Counted from the stretch's first letter, positions 9,291 through 18,640 are shown. The stretch: 64,000 nt of DNA from Brevibacterium sp. UCMA 11754 (GCF_021532275.1 NZ_JACBOT010000036.1:186001-250000); one strand, 5' to 3'. Notes: generated from the letters alone by a model not told the origin. Made by a program: numbers and translations.

Positions 9291-9359
9291 AGGACACGAT
9301 CATCGGGGGCACCGATCAGTCTACGGAGTTTCATCCCAGTCCGGCAGATTCCGTGGCAG

Positions 9360-10490
9360 CTAAGCGCTCGCGGTGTCCGGGTCGGCCTTCTTCGTTCGGC
9401 GCGCCCGTGGGTTCGGCTTCGAATGCGGGTTGCGGGGACCGCCTTCGCCGAAGGCGGCTCGCACGCCGGGAATCTTGACCGCCAGCCAGGTGATGACAGC
9501 GCAGATGATCGTGTAGACGATCGGCATCGCGATGGCATGGAGGAGAACACCGGGAACCGTCGTCGGCAGGCCCATCTCATTGCGCAAGGGGTAGAGCACG
9601 AGGGGGTGGAGCAGGAACACCCCGAAGGAGTACGGGTAGAACCAGTGCAGGAGCCGGAAACCGCTATCCAAGTGATGATGCAGCAGGAGGTAGGCGGCCA
9701 CAGAGGCGATGACGACCCCCGGTGAGAGGTACTCGTAGGGGAAGACCCACGGCTTCTCGCCCGGGCCGAGTCCCGCCCACACAATGGTCATCGCGATTGC
9801 ACCGGCAAGTGCCAGCCATGCCAGCACCACACCGCGGGAGGAGAGCACCACGTCCCGCAGCACCCACCCGAGGATGTAGAAGCCGGCCATCGGCAGGAAA
9901 CGTGTGGCGATATTGGCCTCACCCACGTCGAAGACGATGCTCGCCCATTGGTCGAGCATGCCGATGCCCAGAAAGATCAGACCCGTCCCCCATTGCAGGC
10001 GCCGCGAACCGTGAACGCTGAGCAGCCGGAAGAACGGGGTCAGAAGCGTCAGTCCGGCGAGCACGTAGAGGAAGTAGAGCTGCACGAACGGAGAACCGGT
10101 CAGGATCGCGATTCCCGGGTTCCATCCGTCGTCTGTCGGGAGCAGATAGAAGCGCCGGAAGACAACGTATACGGCCGTCCAGAAGACGAGGGGGATTCCG
10201 ATTCTCCAGACGCGCTTGCTGAGGAATCTACGCGGTTTGTTCCCGCGGGCCGGGTCCAGTGCCAACGCCCCAGAGATCATGATGAACACAGGAACCGACC
10301 ACCGAGCTGCGGAGTCGAAGCCGTTGGCGACCCACCAGTCGGGGCCCATGGTCGCGTAGTTCTCTTCGACGACAGTTCCCAGCGAATGGATGGCGACGAC
10401 TGCCACGATCGCGATCGCACGGGCTGGGTTCATCCACGCGGTCGACGTAGGCGGCAGGTTCTCTGATCCGATTCTGTCCAAGGGCGCCAT
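9360..10490 (-). CDS. Acyltransferase 3 family membrane protein
   Basis: 376-residue polytopic membrane protein with about ten hydrophobic helices. It matches the acyltransferase 3 family (OafA/WecH type), which O-acylates cell-surface or secreted glycans. Supporting features are the N-terminal helix with AIVAVVAIHSLGTV, which holds the conserved histidine, and the WSVPVFIMISGALAL segment. The C-terminus is basic (NPRARRTKKADPD). It is divergent from valS. The acceptor substrate is unknown. Confidence 0.85.
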   Translation of the reverse strand: MAPLDRIGSENLPPTSTAWMNPARAIAIVAVVAIHSLGTVVEENYATMGPDWWVANGFDSAARWSVPVFIMISGALALDPARGNKPRRFLSKRVWRIGIPLVFWTAVYVVFRRFYLLPTDDGWNPGIAILTGSPFVQLYFLYVLAGLTLLTPFFRLLSVHGSRRLQWGTGLIFLGIGMLDQWASIVFDVGEANIATRFLPMAGFYILGWVLRDVVLSSRGVVLAWLALAGAIAMTIVWAGLGPGEKPWVFPYEYLSPGVVIASVAAYLLLHHHLDSGFRLLHWFYPYSFGVFLLHPLVLYPLRNEMGLPTTVPGVLLHAIAMPIVYTIICAVITWLAVKIPGVRAAFGEGGPRNPHSKPNPRARRTKKADPDTASA

Positions 10491-10541
10491 GGTCCAATAT
10501 TCTCATTTTCGTTCGCAAACGCATCTCACGCTCCACTCAGC

Positions 10542-10589
10542 GTGTGTCTCTGGCAAGGTGTGTCTCTGGCAGGGTGTGTCACTGGCTCA
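10542..10589. repeat. Three tandem 16-bp repeats with a TGTGTC core
   Basis: Units at 10542-10557, 10558-10573 and 10574-10589 follow GTGTGTCTCTGGCAAG with small changes. They lie between the divergent acyltransferase and valS genes, 72 bases before the valS start, so they could be operator sites for either promoter. Confidence 0.7.
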
Positions 10590-10660
10590 AACCGCTGAAG
10601 TCCGCTCACGCCCGATCATCGGTTTGGCCCCAGGCCGCCCGGGTGAGAAAATCAACAATT

Positions 10661-13306
10661 ATGAACACACCTGCCTTTTCGGACTCGACGCACGAGTCAG
10701 TGAACCTGCCGGATAAGCCGGCTCTTGAAGGACTTCGGGACAAATGGGACGCCGCTTGGAGCGACAGCGGAGTCTATGCCTTCGACGTCGATACGGATCG
10801 TGAGCAGGTCTATTCGATCGACACTCCCCCGCCCACCGCCTCGGGGTCGCTGCACGTCGGGCACGTCTTCTCCTACACTCAGACCGACATCATCGCCAGA
10901 TATCAGCGCATGCAGGGCAAGAACGTGTTCTACCCCCTGGGCTGGGATGACAATGGTCTGCCGACGGAACGACGCGTCCAGAACTACTACGGGGTCACCT
11001 GCGATCCCACTCAGAGCTACGACCCGAACTTCGAGCCGCCGGCAAAGCCTGCGAAGAATTCTCGTGACTTCGTCAAGATCTCGCGTCAGAACTTCATCGA
11101 ACTCTGCGAGACCCTGTCCGCCGAAGACGAGCAGATCTTCGAACACCTCTTCCGCTCCACCGGCCTGTCCGTGGATTGGAAGTACACCTACCGCACCATC
11201 GATGACACGTCACGCTCGGTCAGCCAGAAGGCCTTCCTCGCCGACCTCGCACACGGTCACGCCTACTCCCAGGACGCCCCCACCATGTGGGACGTCACCT
11301 TCGGCACTGCCGTTGCGCAGGCTGAACTCGAGGACCGGGAGAAGGACGGCGCCTACCACAAGGTGAATTTCTACCCCGAGGGCACCGACGGCCTCGCCGA
11401 CACCTCGGCGGAGGCGATCGTCATCCTCACCTCCCGTCCGGAGCTCATCCCCGCAGCAGTGGCACTCGTGGCTCATCCCGAGGACGAGCGTTACACCTCT
11501 TCGTTCGGATCTAGGTACGTCTCACCTCTCTTCGGCGTCAGCGTCGAAGTTCGCGCCCACGAACTCGCGAAGTCGGACAAGGGCACCGGCATTGCCATGG
11601 TCTGCACCTTCGGCGACCTCACTGACGTCACCTGGTGGCGTGAACTCAACCTGCCCACACGCGCGGTCATCAACCGGGGTGGACGACTCAACCTCGAAGT
11701 CCCCGATTGGATCGCGTCGTCGCCGAAGCCCGATGCTGTGGCCAACTACGAGAAGCTTGCGGGAAAGACGACCTTCACCGCCCGCAAGGAGATCGCGGAT
11801 ATGCTCGCCGAATCCGGTGACCTGATCGGCGAGATCGAAGCGATCACACATCCTGTGCCGTTCTACGAGAAGGGCGACAAGCCCCTCGAAGTCGTCACGT
11901 CCCGCCAGTGGTACATCCGCAACGGCGGACGCTCGGCCGAACTCCGCGACGCACTCATCGCCCGCGGTCGTGAGATCGAGTGGCATCCGGCATTCATGCG
12001 CTCGCGCTACGAGAACTGGGTGGAAAATCTCAACGGTGACTGGCTGGTCTCCCGCCAACGTTACTTCGGCGTGCCGATCCCACTGTGGTATCGCTTGGAC
12101 TCGGCCGGAGAACCTGACTACTCGGATCCGATCGTCCCTGAGTCCCTGCCCGCCGACCCCGTCGCCGAGGTGCCGGCCGGCTTCACCGCTGACCAACGTG
12201 ACGTGCCCGGTGGCTTCACTGCCGATCCGGACGTCCTCGACACGTGGGCGACCTCATCGCTGACCCCGCAGCTGCTGGGTGGTTGGAGTCGCGACGAAGA
12301 CTTCTTCTCCAAGGTCTTCCCCTTCGATCTGCGCCCTCAGGGACACGACATCATCCGCACTTGGCTGTTCTCGACTGTCGTCAGGGCGAACTCGCTCAAT
12401 GATGCAGCACCATGGAAGCATGCCGGCCTCTCCGGTTGGATCCTCGATCCGGATCGCAAGAAGATGTCGAAGTCGAAGGGCAATGTCGTTGTCCCCTCGG
12501 ACATCCTCGGCGAGACGAAACCGGGCTTCGGGCCCGACGCGGTGCGCTACTGGGCGGCCAGTGCCAAGCTCGGTGCCGATACAGCTTATGACGTGACGCA
12601 GATGCAGATCGGGCGCCGATTGGCCATGAAGCTGCTCAACGCTTCGAAGTTCGCGCTTGCCCAGGGGGTTCACTCCGGCCTTGTCGGCCAGCTCGGTTCC
12701 GTGACGCACGATCTCGATCGTGCTCTGCTCAAGAAACTCGCCGAGGTCATCGAGACCGCTTCAACGCATATGGCGGCCTACGATTACGCACACGCTCTGC
12801 GTACCGCGGAGAGCTTCTTCTGGGAGTTCACCGATGACTATGTCGAGCTCGTCAAGGACCGGTCATACGGCGCCAAGGGCGAAGACGATCAGCTGTCGGC
12901 TCACGTCACTTTGGCAACTGCTCTCGACGTGCTCCTGCGTCTGTTCGCCCCGATCATGCCCTTCGTGACCGAAGAGGTGTGGTCATGGTGGAGAACGGGA
13001 TCTGTGCACAGGTCACCGTGGCCAGGAGACGAGCAGCTGACACATCCTGACTCGTCTGTGGATCCGGACCTGCTGGTCTCTGTCGCATTGGTGCTCACCG
13101 AGATCCGCAGAGCGAAGACCGAGGCGAAGGTCTCCCAGAAGACCCAGGTGCGCAGCCTCACCATCCATGCGCCTGCAGCTGTCGTCGCCGCGATTGATAG
13201 CGCCCAGGGCGATCTGAGCGCCGCTGGACGCATCCAGAATCTCGTCACCGCGGTCAAGGGTGAAGAGATCACGGTTGCCGAGATCGACTTCATCGAACAG
13301 GACTGA
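10661..13306 (+). CDS. valS: Valyl-tRNA synthetase, archaeal/Rickettsia-like type
   Basis: 881-residue class I synthetase. The HIGH motif is GSLHVGHVFSYTQTD and the KMSKS loop is KKMSKSKGNVVVPSD. The text around PLGWDDNGLPTERRVQNYYG is characteristic of the archaeal/Rickettsia-type ValRS rather than the common bacterial type. I chose the ATG at 10661 (MNTPAFSDS) because upstream residues look like translated repeat DNA. The gene stands alone, divergent from an acyltransferase. Its stop codon runs into a 26-bp tandem duplication. The mycobacterial valS position beside folC is taken here by ileS. Confidence 0.95.
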   Translation: MNTPAFSDSTHESVNLPDKPALEGLRDKWDAAWSDSGVYAFDVDTDREQVYSIDTPPPTASGSLHVGHVFSYTQTDIIARYQRMQGKNVFYPLGWDDNGLPTERRVQNYYGVTCDPTQSYDPNFEPPAKPAKNSRDFVKISRQNFIELCETLSAEDEQIFEHLFRSTGLSVDWKYTYRTIDDTSRSVSQKAFLADLAHGHAYSQDAPTMWDVTFGTAVAQAELEDREKDGAYHKVNFYPEGTDGLADTSAEAIVILTSRPELIPAAVALVAHPEDERYTSSFGSRYVSPLFGVSVEVRAHELAKSDKGTGIAMVCTFGDLTDVTWWRELNLPTRAVINRGGRLNLEVPDWIASSPKPDAVANYEKLAGKTTFTARKEIADMLAESGDLIGEIEAITHPVPFYEKGDKPLEVVTSRQWYIRNGGRSAELRDALIARGREIEWHPAFMRSRYENWVENLNGDWLVSRQRYFGVPIPLWYRLDSAGEPDYSDPIVPESLPADPVAEVPAGFTADQRDVPGGFTADPDVLDTWATSSLTPQLLGGWSRDEDFFSKVFPFDLRPQGHDIIRTWLFSTVVRANSLNDAAPWKHAGLSGWILDPDRKKMSKSKGNVVVPSDILGETKPGFGPDAVRYWAASAKLGADTAYDVTQMQIGRRLAMKLLNASKFALAQGVHSGLVGQLGSVTHDLDRALLKKLAEVIETASTHMAAYDYAHALRTAESFFWEFTDDYVELVKDRSYGAKGEDDQLSAHVTLATALDVLLRLFAPIMPFVTEEVWSWWRTGSVHRSPWPGDEQLTHPDSSVDPDLLVSVALVLTEIRRAKTEAKVSQKTQVRSLTIHAPAAVVAAIDSAQGDLSAAGRIQNLVTAVKGEEITVAEIDFIEQD

Positions 13307-13357
13307 CCGTCCGCGCCTGTTCCAAGATCAAACCGTCCGCGCCTGTTCCAAGATCAG
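13306..13357. repeat. 26-bp perfect tandem duplication at the valS stop
   Basis: Units 13306-13331 and 13332-13357 both read ACCGTCCGCGCCTGTTCCAA followed by GATCA and differ only in the last base. The first unit begins at the last base of the valS TGA. It is a recent slippage or duplication product and has no evident hairpin. Confidence 0.85.
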
Positions 13358-13456
13358 AACAGGATTCTCCGGCACGTGGAGAGCCTGGATGCTTACGATT
13401 GAACTCGACAACTGAAGGAGTACGAAGCTTCTTCATGGACGAAAGGCTCTTGAACG

Positions 13457-14146
13457 ATGAGAAGTGAACTCTTTTCGAAGCGAAACGCAGAGATCCAGAA
13501 CCAGGAACGCTGGACTCTGCAATCGAATAAGATGCTGCGCACAGTGATTACGCCCAATGCGCCCATGATCGCCACAAAGGGTGCCATGGTCGCCTACCAA
13601 GGCGACGTCCGCTTCGCTCACCAGGGATCGAAGTCGGTGGGACAGTTCATGAAGAAGGCCGCCACCGGTGAAGGCGGCAATGTGATGAAGGTTGAGGGCC
13701 ACGGCGAGGTGTTCTTCGCTCGAGAAGCCTCGAACATCTTCATGATGGCCATGGAAGGTCAGCAGGATGCCCTGACGGTCAACACCGCGAACCTCTTGGC
13801 CTTCGACGATGCTCTCAACTGGGAGATCAAGCGGATCAAGGGCGGAATCGGTGCCATGGCCAGCGGCTCGGGGCTATTCAACCTCGAACTCAACGGGCAA
13901 GGCACTGCTGCCATCTGCTGCAAGGGCGAGCCCATGGTCCTCGACTGCTCACAGCAGCCGACGTTCGTCGACCCGCAGGCCGCGGTGTGCTGGTCCTCGT
14001 CTCTGGCACCGCAGATCAAGACCGACGTCAGCGTGGGAACCTTCTTCGGTCGCGGTTCGGGCGAATCGGTTCAGCTTGCCTTCCACGGCCCCGGCTTCGT
14101 CGTCGTCCAGCCTGCTGAGAACGCCGTGTACACCGCCCAAGCCTAG
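13457..14146 (+). CDS. AIM24 family protein
   Basis: 229-residue beta-rich protein of the AIM24/TIGR00266 family. Diagnostic stretches are MIATKGAMVAYQGDV near the N-terminus and SGSGLFNLELNGQGTA in the middle. In bacteria the function is unclear. The mitochondrial namesake concerns inner-membrane organisation, which should not be carried over. GAAAGG about 10 bases upstream serves as the ribosome-binding site. It is monocistronic, ending at a strong hairpin and convergent with an MFS gene. Confidence 0.88.
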   Translation: MRSELFSKRNAEIQNQERWTLQSNKMLRTVITPNAPMIATKGAMVAYQGDVRFAHQGSKSVGQFMKKAATGEGGNVMKVEGHGEVFFAREASNIFMMAMEGQQDALTVNTANLLAFDDALNWEIKRIKGGIGAMASGSGLFNLELNGQGTAAICCKGEPMVLDCSQQPTFVDPQAAVCWSSSLAPQIKTDVSVGTFFGRGSGESVQLAFHGPGFVVVQPAENAVYTAQA

Positions 14147-14199
14147 CCAGATCAGGGCTGAAGCGCTCTCCCTCAGAAGCGTTCCAGCTGCAGCGGCAT

Positions 14200-14246
14200 G
14201 CGAGCCCGAGGCCGCCCGAATCAACACCGGGTTGCCTCGGGCTCGC
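14200..14246. terminator. Bidirectional hairpin terminator
   Basis: A perfect 13-bp stem (GCGAGCCCGAGGC at 14200-14212 with 14234-14246) and a 21-base loop lie between the convergent AIM24 and MFS genes. Confidence 0.75.
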
Positions 14247-14263
14247 TGCATTGGACGAGCACT

Positions 14264-15553
14264 TCATGCCACCGACGTCCGTGGCTCCCCCGCTCCCCCG
14301 CGCTCCACGCGATAGTGACGGAACTTCGGGAAGATCAATGCACAGGCGATGACGAGCACAATGACGATAAGGCCCCCTCCGGCGGAGGCGATGGTCGGAT
14401 TCGTGAACTCCGCGACAGTGCCGTGCAGAACATCGGCAATGCGTGGACCGCCTGCGACAACCACGATGAACACACCCTGCATGCGACCTCGCATATCATC
14501 GCTGGCAGCCTCCTGCAGCATCGTAGACCGGAAGGCAGAGGAGATGATGTCGGCGCCGCCGCCGATGGCCAGGCCGAGAAGCGCGACGATAAGAGCCGCC
14601 GCCCAGAACCCTGAGGCAAATTCCAGGGACAGGCCGAACACAGACATGGCGGTGCCCCAGACAAGAATCGCTGTGATCACCGCCAGGCCCTGACGTTCGA
14701 CGCGAGAGACCCAGCCGGAGAAGATCCCTGCCAAGGCGCTGCCTGCTGCCAAAGATGCGAACAGCAGCGAGAAGACGATGCCTCCGGCAGGAGGACCGCC
14801 GAAGGACTCGGTCGCAATCTGCGGGAACAGTGCTCTGGGCATTCCGAAGACCATGGCGATGACGTCGACCAGCAGCGACACCATGACAACGGTGTTCGTT
14901 CCCAGATAGCGGAAGCCGTCGATGACCCCTTTGACGCCCGAACGCGTGTCGGGCTGTTTCTGAGGTACCAATGGGGGCAGACGCAGCACCGCGTAGAGCG
15001 TTGTGGCCAGGAACAGCGCATCCAGGATGTAGAGCGTCTGATAGCCGACGACCGGTATCAGAGCACCGCCGATGATCGGTCCTGCGACAGCGCCCAATGT
15101 CATGACCGTCATATTGAGCGAGTTGGCAGACGGGAGAAGTTCAAGCGGAACGATGGTCGGCAGGAGTGCGCCCTTGGCCGGCTGGTTCAGGCCGAAGAAG
15201 GCCTGTTGCAAGGAGAATACGGACAGCAGCAGCCACACGTTTCCAAGCTGCATGACTGCGATGAGAGCCAACAGCGAGCTCGCGATGATCAGGCCGACTG
15301 TGGAGATGATGAGCAGTCTGCGACGGTCGATGACATCGGCCAGTGAACCGCCCCACAGTCCGAACACGATGAGCGGAACCAGCCCGAAGACACCGCTGAG
15401 ACCTACGTAGCCGGAGGATCCGGTGATGTGAAAGATCTGTGCGGGAATGGCCACTACAGTCATCTGAGCACCGATGACGGTGACGATGTTGGCCACCCAG
15501 AGGCGGCGGTAGTTGTCGTACTTCAGAGGCCTGGTATCAGCGAACAGCCTCAT
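14264..15553 (-). CDS. MFS exporter, EntS-like
   Basis: 429-residue major facilitator with about 12 helices. The first loop motif appears as GGSLADVIDRRRLLI. Overall pattern, including FGLNQPAKGALLPTIVP, fits the MFS_3/EntS branch of drug or siderophore exporters. No siderophore genes are nearby, so the substrate is open. It starts 13 bases after the clpX stop on the same strand and could be read as a second gene with clpX. Confidence 0.87.
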   Translation of the reverse strand: MRLFADTRPLKYDNYRRLWVANIVTVIGAQMTVVAIPAQIFHITGSSGYVGLSGVFGLVPLIVFGLWGGSLADVIDRRRLLIISTVGLIIASSLLALIAVMQLGNVWLLLSVFSLQQAFFGLNQPAKGALLPTIVPLELLPSANSLNMTVMTLGAVAGPIIGGALIPVVGYQTLYILDALFLATTLYAVLRLPPLVPQKQPDTRSGVKGVIDGFRYLGTNTVVMVSLLVDVIAMVFGMPRALFPQIATESFGGPPAGGIVFSLLFASLAAGSALAGIFSGWVSRVERQGLAVITAILVWGTAMSVFGLSLEFASGFWAAALIVALLGLAIGGGADIISSAFRSTMLQEAASDDMRGRMQGVFIVVVAGGPRIADVLHGTVAEFTNPTIASAGGGLIVIVLVIACALIFPKFRHYRVERGGAGEPRTSVA

Positions 15554-15566
15554 CTAACGAGATGAG

Positions 15567-16853
15567 TCAGGCTGACTTTTTGGATGCACGAGGCTGCTCG
15601 CGAGGTACCAGCGTGGGGGCGACGTTCTTGTCCACGACGTCCCTGGTCACGACCACCTCGGCGATGTCCTCCCGGGAGGGAACGTCGAACATGACCGGCT
15701 GCAGGACCTCTTCGAGGATGGACCGCAGTCCACGTGCCCCGGTGCCGCGCAGGAGTGCGAGGTCGGAGATGGCTTCGAGTGCGTCGGTCTCGAAACGAAG
15801 CTCTACATTGTCGAACTCGAACATGCGCTGGTACTGCTTGACCAGGGCATTCTTCGGCTCTGTGAGGATCGATATCAGGGCCGCACGATCCAGCGTGGAG
15901 ACCGTGGCCAGTACGGGCAGGCGTCCGATGAACTCGGGAATGAGTCCGAACTTCAGCAGATCTTCGGGCAGGATGTCGGCGTAGAGGTCTTCTTCGTCGT
16001 TCTTCGACTGCAGGAGCGCGCCGAACCCGATGCCGTGCTTGCCCTTACGGCCGGCAACGATCTCCTCCATGCCTGCGAAGGCTCCCGCGACGATGAAGAG
16101 CACATTCGTGGTGTCGATCTGGAGGAAGTCCTGGTGGGGATGCTTGCGTCCGCCCTGCGGCGGCACGGAGGCCTGAGTGCCTTCGAGTATCTTCAGCAGC
16201 GCCTGCTGAACACCTTCGCCGGAGACGTCTCGAGTGATCGACGGGTTCTCCGACTTGCGTGCAATCTTATCGATCTCGTCGATGTAGATGATGCCGTGTT
16301 CGGCCTTCTGAATGTCGAAGTCCGCGGCTTGGATGAGTTTGAGCAGAATATTCTCGACGTCTTCGCCGACGTAGCCGGCCTCCGTCAGTGCTGTCGCGTC
16401 TGCAACGGCGAAGGGAACATCCAGTCTCTTCGCCAGCGACTGCGCCAGATAGGTTTTGCCCGATCCGGTGGGGCCCACGAGGAGGATGTTGGACTTCGCG
16501 ATCTCAACCTCGGTGTCGTCGGAGCCCAGGGTCTTCGTGTCTTCGTCACTCTGCAGGGAGCGGATGCGCTTGTAATGGTTGTACACGGCCACGGACAGGG
16601 CCTTCTTCGCCGGTTCCTGACCGACGACGTATTCCTGGAGGAAGTCGAAGATCTCGCGCGGCTTGGGCAGTTCGATATCGGTGTGTTCGGAGGTGCCTTC
16701 GCTGAGCTCCTCTTCGATGATCTCGTTGCACAGCCCGATGCATTCATCGCAGATGTAGACGCCAGGTCCGGCGATGAGTTTCCGAACCTGCTTCTGGGAT
16801 TTCCCACAGAAGTTACATTTGAGCAGGTCTGCTCCGTCCGCACTGCGAGCCAC
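15567..16853 (-). CDS. clpX: ATP-dependent Clp protease ATP-binding subunit ClpX
   Basis: 428-residue AAA+ unfoldase that feeds substrates into ClpP. An N-terminal zinc finger (CNFCGKSQKQ with CDECIGLCN) is followed by Walker A GPTGSGKT, Walker B IIYIDEIDKIAR and sensor-2 GTGARGLRSILEE. I chose the GTG at 16853 (MARSADGADLLKC), which gives the family N-terminus; GGAAGG lies 8-10 bases upstream. The frame remains open a few codons further. It is separated from clpP2 by a terminator, so it has its own promoter in 16854-17053. Confidence 0.96.
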   Translation of the reverse strand: MARSADGADLLKCNFCGKSQKQVRKLIAGPGVYICDECIGLCNEIIEEELSEGTSEHTDIELPKPREIFDFLQEYVVGQEPAKKALSVAVYNHYKRIRSLQSDEDTKTLGSDDTEVEIAKSNILLVGPTGSGKTYLAQSLAKRLDVPFAVADATALTEAGYVGEDVENILLKLIQAADFDIQKAEHGIIYIDEIDKIARKSENPSITRDVSGEGVQQALLKILEGTQASVPPQGGRKHPHQDFLQIDTTNVLFIVAGAFAGMEEIVAGRKGKHGIGFGALLQSKNDEEDLYADILPEDLLKFGLIPEFIGRLPVLATVSTLDRAALISILTEPKNALVKQYQRMFEFDNVELRFETDALEAISDLALLRGTGARGLRSILEEVLQPVMFDVPSREDIAEVVVTRDVVDKNVAPTLVPREQPRASKKSA

Positions 16854-17053
16854 TGTCACAACCTTCCGCCGGGGCACCTGGCCCCAACTCTACCGCTCGT
16901 GTTTCCTGTACCTCAATAGCTTCCCATACGGGACTGACATGAGCGGCCAGAACCGTCATTCGGTGTGTCGGAGAAGATGGACGCACCCATGCTGTTGAGA
17001 AGGCCCAAACTACTCGGCGCCCCACCAGGTGGCAACTTCGCAGCACAGACCGG

Positions 17054-17090
17054 TTCGGGCCCGGACAGCCGATGACTGTCCGGGCCCGAA
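17054..17090 (-). terminator. Hairpin terminator of clpP1P2
   Basis: A perfect 15-bp stem (TTCGGGCCCGGACAG at 17054-17068 with 17076-17090) and a 7-base loop lie 14 bases after the clpP2 stop. Confidence 0.8.
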
Positions 17091-17104
17091 GATATTCGTG
17101 TGTC

Positions 17105-17755
17105 TCAGACCGCCTTGCGAGAGGTCAGAACCTGATCGACGAGACCGTAGTCCTTCGCCTGTTCGGCGGTGAGGAAGAGGTCACGTTCGATGTCGTTGGA
17201 GACCTGCTCCGGTGACTTGTTGGAGTGGTCCGACAGAGTCGTCTCCAGCCACTGGCGCATCCGGAAGACCTCTGCGGCCTGGATCTCGATGTCCGAAGCC
17301 TGTCCCTGTCCCTGGCCCTCCATCGCAGGCTGGTGGATGAGGACTCGAGCGTTGGGCAGAGCCAGACGCTTGCCCGGAGTGCCGGCTGCAAGGAGTACGG
17401 CAGCAGCCGAGGCGGCCTGACCGAGGCAGACAGTCTGGATCTCCGGCTTGATGTACTGCATCGTGTCGTAGATGGCAGTCATCGCAGTGAACGAGCCACC
17501 CGGCGAGTTGATGTAGAGCGTGATGTCACGATCGGGGTCCTGTGATTCGAGGACCAGGAGCTGCGCCATCACGTCGTCGGCGCTCGTGTCGTCAACCTGG
17601 ACGCCCAGGAAGATCACGCGATCGTCGAAGAGCTTCGTGTAGGGATCCTGGCGTTTGAAGCCGTAGGGAGTCCGCTCTTCGAACTGGGGCATGACGTAGC
17701 GGGACTGCGGCATGTTGCCGGCGGTGGACCCTGGCATAAAGTTCATTGAATTCAT
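17105..17755 (-). CDS. clpP2: ClpP2 proteolytic subunit
   Basis: 216-residue serine peptidase subunit. The catalytic serine is in GQAASAAAVLLAAG, the histidine in VLIHQPAMEG and the aspartate in the DIERDLF region. Sequence features, including the long N-terminal segment, match actinobacterial ClpP2, which assembles with ClpP1 into a mixed tetradecamer. The start is one of several close ATGs (17755, 17746 or 17737); AAGGA favours the first. It lies 17 bases after clpP1, so the two are co-transcribed. Confidence 0.96.
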   Translation of the reverse strand: MNSMNFMPGSTAGNMPQSRYVMPQFEERTPYGFKRQDPYTKLFDDRVIFLGVQVDDTSADDVMAQLLVLESQDPDRDITLYINSPGGSFTAMTAIYDTMQYIKPEIQTVCLGQAASAAAVLLAAGTPGKRLALPNARVLIHQPAMEGQGQGQASDIEIQAAEVFRMRQWLETTLSDHSNKSPEQVSNDIERDLFLTAEQAKDYGLVDQVLTSRKAV

Positions 17756-17772
17756 TCTTCCTTGACTCCCAC

Positions 17773-18384
17773 TCAGTTGTCGGTGACGTCGGACGAACGG
17801 GTCACCATCTTGTCGATGAAGCCGTATTCCAGTGCTTCTTCGGCGGTGAACCAGTGGTCGCGGTCGTTGTCCTTGAGGATCTGCTCCAGGGTCTTGCCTG
17901 TCTGTTCGGCGGTGAGCTCTGCCATCTGCTTCTTCATGTGCAGGATGAGCTCTGCCTGGATCTTGATGTCGGTGGCGGTGCCGCCGATTCCACCCAACGG
18001 CTGGTGCATGAGAATGCGGGCATGGGGGGTGGCGAACCGCTTGCCCGGTGCACCGGATGACAGCAGGAACTGCCCCATTGATGCGGCCATTCCCATAGCG
18101 ACGGTGGAGACATCTGGCTTGATGTACTGCATGGTGTCGTAGATCGCCATTCCCGCGGTGACCGAGCCACCCGGGGAGTTGATGTACAGCGAGATATCCG
18201 CATCGGGATCCTCCGCCGCCAGCAGCATCATCTGGGCACAGATCGCGTTGGCGTTGGAGTCACGCACTTCCGAACCGAGCCAGATGATGCGCTCTTTGAG
18301 CAGGCGGTTGAAAATATGGTCATCGAGACCCATTGCTCCACCGGCGTCGAGGCCGACGGGCGCTGTCATTTCATGTGCGCTCAC
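17773..18384 (-). CDS. clpP1: ClpP1 proteolytic subunit
   Basis: 203-residue ClpP with serine in GMAASMGQFLLSSG, histidine in ILMHQPLGG and aspartate in KDNDRDHWFTAEEALEYG. It starts at a GTG with AGGAG about 5 bases upstream. It is the first gene of the clpP1-clpP2 pair; an upstream palindrome at 18467-18483 resembles a ClgR site. It follows tig, as in mycobacteria, but a hairpin separates the two. Confidence 0.96.
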   Translation of the reverse strand: MSAHEMTAPVGLDAGGAMGLDDHIFNRLLKERIIWLGSEVRDSNANAICAQMMLLAAEDPDADISLYINSPGGSVTAGMAIYDTMQYIKPDVSTVAMGMAASMGQFLLSSGAPGKRFATPHARILMHQPLGGIGGTATDIKIQAELILHMKKQMAELTAEQTGKTLEQILKDNDRDHWFTAEEALEYGFIDKMVTRSSDVTDN

Positions 18385-18466
18385 GTTTCACTCCTGTTGG
18401 TCTTTGGTTGGCTTGATATGGACTCTAACTGCTCACCGGTCGGATTTAGTCCGTCGGAACGCCTGT

Positions 18467-18483
18467 GTTCGCCATCAGCGTGA
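18467..18483. promoter_or_regulatory. Possible ClgR-type operator upstream of clpP1
   Basis: GTTCGCCATCAGCGTGA matches GTTCGC-N5-GCG, most of the ClgR consensus from Corynebacterium and Streptomyces (GTTCGCYNNNRGCGAAC); only the last positions differ. It lies 83 bases upstream of the clpP1 start, in the region expected to hold the promoter. ClgR controls clpP1P2 in several actinobacteria. Binding here is inference. Confidence 0.4.
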
Positions 18484-18574
18484 TCGGGCACCGGATTCCC
18501 CCGAGTCTGCTGGGAAGATTCGTGCCGGATGAGCCCCGCACCTGGCTGCGGCCGTCCGATGCACCTATGCGAAA

Positions 18575-18606
18575 CGGTGGGCACGGAATAGTTCCCGTGC
18601 CCACCG
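18575..18606 (-). terminator. Hairpin terminator of tig
   Basis: A perfect 12-bp stem (CGGTGGGCACGG at 18575-18586 with 18595-18606), an 8-base loop and TTT on the minus strand lie 35 bases after the tig stop. Confidence 0.8.
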
Positions 18607-18640
18607 TTGTCGGCTCTGTCACCGCCGAAGCGGTACGAAA

